This document shows, piece by piece, positions 16,135 to 21,040 of a stretch of DNA of 21,040 bases. A program made the position numbers and the translations under genes. Position 1 is the stretch's first letter. Each line of letters begins with the position of its first letter. The notes under the pieces are model-generated. The model made no database searches, was not told the DNA's origin, and worked only from the letters and a program-made list of their open reading frames with translations. This stretch comes from Rickettsiales bacterium (GTDB taxonomy: Bacteria; Pseudomonadota; Alphaproteobacteria; Rickettsiales; UBA1997): positions 1 to 21,040 of the forward strand of contig JAITOR010000031.1 of NCBI GenBank assembly GCA_031289855.1, in the 5' to 3' direction.

Positions 16135-16566
16135 ATTATACCTCTTAAATTTATTATTTTTTTTAAATATAACACCTATTTATATATTTATTGTATTATA
16201 TTAATTTTTGTGATTATTGTTGGACTTTTGCCCTCAAATCAAAATATGGAAACCATATTCAGGGAATTTACTATGCTCTTGTGAGCATACACATAGACAT
16301 CATATTGCAACAATTCATACATTTTGCAATACTCAAAACAGATACGAAAAATTTATTCAAAACTTTCATTGTTGGTAATGTAAAATATTTTTTTTTAAAT
16401 GTCAAGAAAAAAATTTGACTACATTTAAAAAAAATAAATAAAATTTATTTTTTTATGTACTTCCATACTTTACACTTATGATGTATAATATAAATAAATA
16501 TTAACAAAATATAGGAGTATAATTTGAAAAAAACATGAAATAAGTTATTACATGTATAAATTTTAT
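16135..16566. other. Gene-poor stretch with orphan promoter and possible gene remnants
   Basis: 432 bases between metY and the glycosyltransferase, which points away. The metY leader occupies the left edge. The middle (about 16210-16380) is less A+T-rich than its flanks. It shows a minus-strand run with MYELLQYDVYVYAHKSIVNS closed by stops on both sides, which could be debris of an older gene, though I recognise no family. The right part is almost pure A/T and holds promoter site C, then AGGAG (16513-16517) followed 6 nt later by TTG AAA AAA ACA TGA and then ATG AAA TAA. A 12-codon ORF including its stop (16552-16587) is also open. None of these is a convincing intact gene. Confidence 0.55.
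16455..16489 (+). promoter_or_regulatory. Site C: ATGTACTTCC-type promoter without an intact gene
   Basis: ATGTACTTCCA (16455-16465) is followed by 18 nt and a perfect TATAAT (16484-16489). The last C of the motif is A here. The upstream flank (T/A-rich, ending TTTATTTTTTT) is nearly the same as at site D. Unlike sites A and B no ATG follows at 6 nt; an AGGAG with an aborted ORF lies about 25 nt further on. The transcript would run antisense into the 3' end of the glycosyltransferase gene. Confidence 0.5.
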
Positions 16567-17523
16567 TTAAAAAAAGGATGTAATTAAAATTATAAAAAGT
16601 ATATCAAAAAAAGCAACTGTCACACTCAATATTAAAAAAATAAATGTTTTTTTGACCCAACTTTTTCTTTTTTCAAACTTATCTTCTTCAATTTTACTCG
16701 CCATGAAATCTGCCTGTAATCCACTATAAAATGAGGTCATATTAGCAAAATACCACCAATCTTTAAAATTTAACATTTTATCGCCTCTAAACCATCTACT
16801 GGAATTCCAAGGTTTTTTTGCCCCCTCAAAATGTCGTATCACAATATCTTTTTCCTTAAAACCATATTGTATATGTCTATTTGTAAAGTTGTATTTATTA
16901 CTTAAAGTTTTATAATTGCCGGTAAAATACTTATTTAAAGTGTCTTGATCACCAAATCTTACTACATTTTTATACTTTGCGAGTAATTCAAGCATTTCTT
17001 TCGCAAAATTTTTACTAATTTTTTCACAATCAAAAATTAAGACACCGCTATTAAAATATAGATGTTCTTCTGGTATTTGCATAATTTTTTGCAAATAATT
17101 AAATTTTCGTTTTTTAGGCAATTTTACATGTATGGCGCCCAAAACTTTCCCGTCCAAATTTTCATTATATAGGTCAATAATATCCCCAAGCACCACCACA
17201 TCCAAATCAATATATATAGCCTTCTTCAAATTTGGTTTCATATCAAACATAAAAAATCTTGAATACATATCGAGCGAAATATGGGATAGGCCAAATGAAA
17301 AATCCTTAAACAAATCAGGTTTTACCTGCAAAAATTCAATGGAAAAATTATCAAATTTTTCTTTTAAAGTTTCAATTTGTTTTTTATGAAAATTACTGAT
17401 TTCATTGTCCAATATGTAAAATTCAACAAAAGATTTTGTATTGTAACATATGCTGGCAATCGTTGTTGCTACAAATGGAGCATAATTATCATTGCTGGCC
17501 AAAAAAACCGGAACATTCGTCAT
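16567..17523 (-). CDS. GT8-family glycosyltransferase with C-terminal membrane helix
   Basis: A 318-residue retaining glycosyltransferase of family GT8 (LgtC/WaaJ-like), which moves a hexose from a UDP-sugar to a glycolipid or surface polysaccharide. Seen: VPVFLASNDNYAPFVATTIA at the N-terminus, DMYSRFFMFD, the metal-binding DxD in AIYIDLDVVVLGD (near residues 102-114), YFNSGVLIFDC, GDQDTLNKYF, and the second metal/nucleotide motif IRHFEGAKKPW. A basic stretch (KRKSWVKK) and a hydrophobic helix end the protein (about 293-318), suggesting anchoring to the inner face of the membrane. The acceptor cannot be told; Rickettsiales often lack LPS, so a glycolipid or glycoprotein acceptor is possible. 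A canonical promoter places the ATG exactly 6 nt after the -10. Confidence 0.9.
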   Translation of the reverse strand: MTNVPVFLASNDNYAPFVATTIASICYNTKSFVEFYILDNEISNFHKKQIETLKEKFDNFSIEFLQVKPDLFKDFSFGLSHISLDMYSRFFMFDMKPNLKKAIYIDLDVVVLGDIIDLYNENLDGKVLGAIHVKLPKKRKFNYLQKIMQIPEEHLYFNSGVLIFDCEKISKNFAKEMLELLAKYKNVVRFGDQDTLNKYFTGNYKTLSNKYNFTNRHIQYGFKEKDIVIRHFEGAKKPWNSSRWFRGDKMLNFKDWWYFANMTSFYSGLQADFMASKIEEDKFEKRKSWVKKTFIFLILSVTVAFFDILFIILITSFF

Positions 17524-17529
17524 AAGTCT

Positions 17530-17557
17530 ATTATAAACATGAATTAAATAAATTCAA
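17530..17557 (-). promoter_or_regulatory. Promoter of the glycosyltransferase gene
   Basis: On the minus strand TTGAAT (17557-17552), a 16-nt spacer, TATAAT (17535-17530), then 6 nt to the ATG at 17523. No Shine-Dalgarno; leaderless layout. Confidence 0.6.
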
Positions 17558-17641
17558 ATAAAAATAAGATGGCTTTTTATGATAATTTGATTTTTTATTT
17601 TTATACTATACAACTCTATTAATTATAAATAATGTTTGAAT

Positions 17642-19300
17642 ATGAAAAAAAAGAATAATGACGATGTTAGAATTTTGGTCGCAACCTTACTTTCAACATT
17701 TGCAATAATTGTATGGATGAGATGGTATGGCAACAAAACTTTACCAACTCCCATTAAAGAAGAATTGGTCGCAAAGCAAGTTGAAAAAAATGTTGAACCA
17801 AAAAAAGAAGAAATTAAGGAAATAAAAAAAGAGGAAGAAATTAAAAATGAAAAAGTCGTTAACAAAAGAGTAAAAATCAATACCCCTTTGCTGGCTGGAA
17901 CTATAAATTTGCAAGGCCTTACTTTTGATGATTTGACCCTAAATAAATATAAAAAAACACTCAATGATGAAGAAAAAATTAAATTACTAAATTCTCATAA
18001 CGAAAGTAACGCTTTTTATTTTTCATATAATTTTGCTGGCGAAGATACTGATTTTCCCACAAAAAATACTATATGGAAAGCCAGTGGTGATTTATTGGAA
18101 GTGGGAAAATCTATAATTTTTACTCACACAAATAAAGATAAAATTTTATTTGAAGTAAAAGTTTCCATTGATGAAAATTATATGTTTAATGTGGAGCAAA
18201 CCATTAAAAATAATGGTAAAAAAACAATTATTGCAAGAACAAAGAATTTATTAACAAAAAAACACGAAGGAGATGCAGAAAATACTGTTCATGCAGGTTT
18301 TGTTGGCGCAATAAATAATGAAGTGGAAGAAGTAAAATATGCAAAATTCAAAAAAAAAGATATTCATTTTGATGATGTAAAATGGGCTGGTTGGACGGAT
18401 AAATATTGGCTTGTGGCCATAACTGGCGATTATTCCACCAATATATATTCACAGGAAGATTTTTTTTACACAATAGAATTTAGAACAAAAAATAAGGAAA
18501 TTGCAAACGGAGAAGAGATTAAAACCATTTCACACATTTTTACTGGTGCGAAAGTTTTAAAATTGTTGGATGAATATGTGGCAAAATATGACTTACCTCT
18601 ATTCGATAGGTCCGTAGATTTTGGTTGGTATTATTTTTTGACAAAACCTATGTATTCATTATTAAAAGTTTTTTATAATTTTACAGGAAATTTTGGTATG
18701 GCAATCATACTTTTAACTTTATTGATAAAAAGTGTATTATTTCCATTATCGAACAAATCATATAAATCAATGGCAAAAATAAAATTAATGCAACCAAAAA
18801 TTGATGGCATTAAAAAACGATATGGCGATAATAAGGCGATGATAAATAAGGAAACGGTGGAATTGTATAAAAAGGAAAAAGTAAATCCATTGTCCGGTTG
18901 TTTGCCGATGCTAATTCAAATACCAATTTTGTTTTCTTTGTATAAGGTTTTTTCAATATCAATTGACATGAGGCAAGCACCATTTTTTGGTTATATAAAA
19001 GATTTAGCAGCGAAAGACCCCACAAATATATTCAATTTATTTGGATTATTGCCATTTCAAGTGAGTTTTTTAGAAATTGGATTTTTGCCATGTTTAATGG
19101 CTCTTACCACTTGGCTACAACAAAAAATGGCCGGAAGTAGTGATAACAAGGCTGAAATGGTAACGGCCACAAAAATTATGCCATTCATGTTTTTGTTTTT
19201 ATTCAATGGAATGCCAACTGGATTATTACTTTATTGGGTTTTTAACAATACATTATCAATGGTGCAACAATATATAGTTGAAAAATTAACAAAAAAATAA
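17642..19300 (+). CDS. yidC: Membrane protein insertase YidC
   Basis: Inner-membrane insertase that works alone or with SecYEG to place membrane proteins. I use the ATG at 17642 (552 residues); a TTG two codons upstream is less likely. Seen: an N-terminal transmembrane helix (about 9-27), a Lys/Glu-rich linker (about 40-75) that is probably extended, a large periplasmic beta domain with WKASGDLLEVG, VEQTIKNNGKKTI and WAGWTDKYWLVAI, then the conserved insertase core from about residue 345: FNYTGN-like segment (YNFTGNFGMAIILLTLLIKS), LFPLSNKSYKSMAKIKLMQP, the cytoplasmic hairpin, NPLSGCLPMLIQIPILFSLY, and the final helices with ATKIMPFMFLFLFNGMPTGL and LYWVFNNTLSMVQQYIV. The catalytic-groove arginine of other YidC proteins is a lysine here (LLIKSVLFP). 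Gram-negative type, about normal length. No Shine-Dalgarno. Confidence 0.96.
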   Translation: MKKKNNDDVRILVATLLSTFAIIVWMRWYGNKTLPTPIKEELVAKQVEKNVEPKKEEIKEIKKEEEIKNEKVVNKRVKINTPLLAGTINLQGLTFDDLTLNKYKKTLNDEEKIKLLNSHNESNAFYFSYNFAGEDTDFPTKNTIWKASGDLLEVGKSIIFTHTNKDKILFEVKVSIDENYMFNVEQTIKNNGKKTIIARTKNLLTKKHEGDAENTVHAGFVGAINNEVEEVKYAKFKKKDIHFDDVKWAGWTDKYWLVAITGDYSTNIYSQEDFFYTIEFRTKNKEIANGEEIKTISHIFTGAKVLKLLDEYVAKYDLPLFDRSVDFGWYYFLTKPMYSLLKVFYNFTGNFGMAIILLTLLIKSVLFPLSNKSYKSMAKIKLMQPKIDGIKKRYGDNKAMINKETVELYKKEKVNPLSGCLPMLIQIPILFSLYKVFSISIDMRQAPFFGYIKDLAAKDPTNIFNLFGLLPFQVSFLEIGFLPCLMALTTWLQQKMAGSSDNKAEMVTATKIMPFMFLFLFNGMPTGLLLYWVFNNTLSMVQQYIVEKLTKK

Positions 19301-19511
19301 TTAAATTATTTTAATTCACCCTTATTTTCTAATTTGAATTATCAATTTATATTAAGTAAAAATAAATCTGTTAATCATAAAAAATGAAGGGCTAAACCAT
19401 CTGATAAGAACAGGCATAAAATTGACCAATTTTCTCCAATTCACAACACTTCAATGGTGAATGTTGCTCCTTTCTTTAATAAAAAACATAATAAATTTAC
19501 TTGATAAATAA

Positions 19512-19541
19512 AGCCCTATATATTAATAACAATATAGGGCT
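19512..19541 (-). terminator. Strong 10-bp hairpin, probable minus-strand terminator
   Basis: A perfect stem (AGCCCTATAT at 19512-19521, ATATAGGGCT at 19532-19541) with a 10-nt loop. On the minus strand it is followed by TTATTTAT, which suits a terminator for the remnant ORF upstream on that strand. On the plus strand no T run follows. Confidence 0.5.
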
Positions 19542-19629
19542 CTATCATATCACAATAAATATAAAACTTATTGAACAAATTTTGTGTTAATTTTCCTCTA
19601 TTACACCAACTAACCCATCGCTGATAGTA

Positions 19630-19830
19630 CTATTCCTTTTGTCTCTTCTTTTCTTCCCTGAGCAACAACTTATTTTCTAAAATCTTTTTTTCCCCACCTA
19701 TCCCCGACCTATTGCTTTCAATAAAATTCAAATAATCATCATTATAAATTACCTTATCATCCAATATCCTTTCAAAATCCCCACCCTCCACATCACCCCT
19801 ATTTTTTCTAAACTCCTCTATATCTTCCAA
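19630..19830 (-). pseudogene. Charged ORF, probable remnant of a longer gene
   Basis: A 66-codon minus-strand run, very rich in Glu, Lys, Asp and Arg (IEEFRKNRGDVEGG, FERILDDKVIYNDDYLNFIE, ending REEKKRQKE). The composition looks like real coding sequence rather than chance in such A/T-rich DNA. The only start is a TTG at 19830 without a Shine-Dalgarno. Upstream, a neighbouring frame carries PFRKFILKNQYLN and runs into this one, as would be expected after a frameshift. I do not recognise the family. It may be an intact small gene with a TTG start, but decay is more likely. Confidence 0.35.
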
Positions 19831-19936
19831 TTTAAATATTGATTTTTTAATATAAACTTTCTAAAAGGACTAATATAAAAAAAATAATCACCATCCGCTT
19901 CTTTAAAAAACACACTTTATTAAATTTATTTTTTTT

Positions 19937-19971
19937 ATGTACTTCCCTAAATCATTTTTTCGATAAATACT
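19937..19971 (+). promoter_or_regulatory. Site D: ATGTACTTCCC-N18-AATACT promoter
   Basis: ATGTACTTCCC (19937-19947), 18 nt, then AATACT (19966-19971), a weaker -10. The upstream flank TTTATTTTTTTT is nearly identical to site C. A short leader with AAAAGG at 19985-19990 leads to the ATG at 19999. Confidence 0.55.
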
Positions 19972-19998
19972 TACCATGTAACAAAAAAGGTATTGAAT

Positions 19999-20301
19999 AT
20001 GAAAGAATATATGGAAATGGACGAAGATTTTTTAATAGAAAATTATAACGAAAAGATGAATAGTGATTTAATTTCATTGTGGAGGATGGTGATAATACAA
20101 TCTTTGGAGGATTTAAAATCCCAATCAAACAAAGCATTGGCAAAAAGTTTCAGGTCAAGTGCCGTTATATGGTTGAGTTTATCGAATAAAGATTTCATAG
20201 ACATATGTTGTTATGCGGACTTTGAACCAAGTTATATCATAAAAAAAGTCAATGAAATAAAAAATAATAGCATATTTTTAAATAAAATCTTGATAAAATA
20301 A
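19999..20301 (+). CDS. Small phage-associated-type helical protein
   Basis: A 100-residue soluble helical protein. I prefer the ATG at 19999 (AAAAGG 8 nt upstream) over the TTG at 19993. Seen: an acidic N-terminus (MKEYMEMDEDFL), a core with LWRMVIIQSLEDL, a basic linker with KALAKSFRSSAVIWLS, and SNKDFIDICCYADFEPSYIIKK. This order, LWxAVxxQAxxDL ... AxxWL ... DFxxVCxxAxxxPxxVxxK, is one I know from short proteins of alphaproteobacterial prophages and Rickettsiales genomes, of unproven function. The last part looks like a small helix-turn-helix. It lies directly downstream of a TACTTCCC promoter, like the GTA tail gene, which supports a phage or GTA link. pepA follows 57 nt downstream. Confidence 0.7.
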   Translation: MKEYMEMDEDFLIENYNEKMNSDLISLWRMVIIQSLEDLKSQSNKALAKSFRSSAVIWLSLSNKDFIDICCYADFEPSYIIKKVNEIKNNSIFLNKILIK

Positions 20302-20358
20302 ATTGTTTTTTATTTTTTCTGTATTATCATCCAGTTTAAATAACAATAATTTCGTTTT

Positions 20359-21040
20359 ATGAAAATAAATTTTACTTCTATTGAGTCCTTAAAAGAATTT
20401 AAAGGAAAAGTTTTGGTGTCCGTTGTTAGTCAAAATTTTGTGGAAAATTATGTAAAAAAGAATGGTATCTGCGAATGTGAAACAAATTGTAAGTGCGGCG
20501 AAATTTGTTTATGTGAAAAAAATCCATTACAACAGGCGGTTTATGACAGTGATTTTAAAGGTAAAAATTATCAAATTGCCACAGTTTCTTCTTCTTTCGG
20601 TAAAATAATATTTTTTGGAGTTGGGGAGGCGGATAAAGAAAAATCAAAATTGACCGGTTATGCAGAATGCAGATGTCAATCAGCAGGGCATTCCCTTTTT
20701 AAAGCATTAAAAAATTTAAAAATAAGTGGTAAAATTAGCATTTTATACAATACACTTATTGAAAAAGATAAAATTACTTTTCCAAAAAAATCAGAAGAAG
20801 TTTTAGATTTTGCTGAAGGTTTTTTATTGAGTAGTTATGAATTCACAAAATACATGTCAAAAGATAAAGCAAAAGATAAAGCAAATCCTTTTACTGAAAT
20901 AAATTTTATAACCAATGAAAAAGAAGCAGCAAAGACCTTTAAAGAAAGAGAAATTATAACAAATAATGTATTTTTGTGCAGAGATTTGATAAATGAGCCA
21001 GCAAATATTTTATATCCAGAAAGTTATACAAAATTGATAA
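20359..21040 (+). CDS. pepA: Leucyl aminopeptidase (M17), 5' part, with CxC cluster
   Basis: Zinc/manganese aminopeptidase of family M17 that removes N-terminal residues from peptides; in E. coli PepA also binds DNA. The window ends within the gene, showing 227 residues: the N-terminal non-catalytic domain (VLVSVVSQ, KIIFFGVGEADKEK, an AGHSLFKALKNLKI helix) and the start of the catalytic domain, with FLLSSYEFTKY and the family block VFLCRDLINEPANILYPESY (about 204-223). Metal ligands lie beyond the window. An odd feature is a cysteine cluster at residues 38-52, spaced C-x-C-x3-C-x-C-x3-C-x-C, with a further CRC near residue 105. This is not part of normal PepA as I know it and looks like a metal-binding graft. 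No clear Shine-Dalgarno precedes the ATG. Confidence 0.9.
   Translation, partial: MKINFTSIESLKEFKGKVLVSVVSQNFVENYVKKNGICECETNCKCGEICLCEKNPLQQAVYDSDFKGKNYQIATVSSSFGKIIFFGVGEADKEKSKLTGYAECRCQSAGHSLFKALKNLKISGKISILYNTLIEKDKITFPKKSEEVLDFAEGFLLSSYEFTKYMSKDKAKDKANPFTEINFITNEKEAAKTFKEREIITNNVFLCRDLINEPANILYPESYTKLI

Larger units (their letters stand above)
19301..19998. other. Gene-poor stretch after yidC with hairpin and decayed coding remnants
   Basis: About 700 bases with no convincing intact gene. From left to right: a weak AATTAAA/TTTAATT hairpin just after yidC (19299-19316); a stretch at 19386-19480 that on the minus strand reads an open run ending CELEKIGQFYACSYQMV-stop, preceded by AAAGGAG but no start codon, which might be the tail of a lost gene or transposase (weak impression only); a strong hairpin (19512-19541); a minus-strand remnant ORF (19630-19830); and finally promoter site D. 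The C-rich runs near 19690-19800 are unlike the flanks. This looks like an area where genes are decaying. Confidence 0.5.

Noticed and set aside
16135..16210. SAM riboswitch upstream of metY
   Set aside because: The leader is nearly pure A/T with no G/C stems or known SAM-II-type core; only a Shine-Dalgarno is visible.
16191..16418. 75-codon plus-strand ORF in the metY-GT8 gap
   Set aside because: No real start or ribosome site, composition of random A/T-rich sequence with many His/Ile/Phe, and no recognisable motif.
1..21040. CRISPR array, insertion sequence with terminal repeats, or tandem repeat block
   Set aside because: I saw no regularly spaced repeats and no intact transposase. The only repeated element found is the short promoter motif.

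Overview
The window is A+T-rich DNA (about 70% A+T by eye). Its gene set suggests a reduced alphaproteobacterium, most likely a Rickettsiales-type intracellular symbiont. The reasons are the low G+C, tight and overlapping genes, a eukaryote-like IleRS, an HTH-less biotin ligase, a 220-residue protein of a type I associate with Rickettsiales, and one isolated gene of the alphaproteobacterial gene transfer agent (GTA) standing away from any GTA cluster. No species can be named from the sequence alone.

Layout. 1-2421: 3' part of secA and its terminator. 2429-2719 (minus): a small helical gene that I suspect is phage/GTA-related. 2806-4631: an overlapping operon of an RDD membrane protein, biotin-protein ligase and a conserved exported or anchored protein. 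4736-5170: rpiB-type isomerase. 5333-7726: ileS with a missing C-terminus. 7727-8794 (minus): membrane metallophosphoesterase. 8881-8966: tRNA-Tyr. 8967-11325 (minus): a GTA gp15-like tail protein (TIM-barrel type) split into two overlapping ORFs and ending flush against the tRNA. 11496-13237: mlaC and a class I aminotransferase. 13279-14160: rpoH. 14146-16134 (minus): a DUF1847 cysteine-rich protein and O-acetylhomoserine sulfhydrylase. 16135-16566: a gene-poor stretch holding an orphan promoter. 16567-17523 (minus): GT8 glycosyltransferase. 17642-19300: yidC. 19301-19998: a gene-poor, partly decayed stretch. 19999-20301: a small phage-associated-type gene. 20359-21040: 5' part of pepA with an unusual cysteine cluster.

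The most notable result is a shared promoter. Four intergenic sites carry TGTACTTCC(C), three of them as ATGTACTTCCC or AAGTACTTCCC. In each, 18 nt separate the five-base block TTCCC (TTCCA at site C) from a -10-like hexamer (TATAAT, CATAAT, TATAAT, AATACT). Three sites lie directly upstream of the three genes here that look phage- or GTA-derived. In two of those the ATG begins exactly 6 nt after the -10, so the mRNA should be leaderless. The fourth site drives no intact gene and is followed by an RBS and an aborted start. I read this as a candidate regulon that ties dispersed GTA/phage genes to one activator or sigma specificity through a replaced -35 element.

A second genome-wide style is visible. 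Several housekeeping genes (mlaC, rpoH, the glycosyltransferase, the phosphoesterase, probably ileS) also have a -10 box 6-8 nt before the ATG and no Shine-Dalgarno. Downstream cistrons (the aminotransferase, the second half of the GTA protein) and a few others do have Shine-Dalgarno sequences. Functionally the housekeeping genes cover protein export and membrane insertion (secA, yidC), envelope lipid transport (mlaC), translation (ileS, tRNA-Tyr), heat-shock control (rpoH), and sulfur/amino-acid metabolism with an anaerobe-like flavour (metY, DUF1847, aminotransferase).
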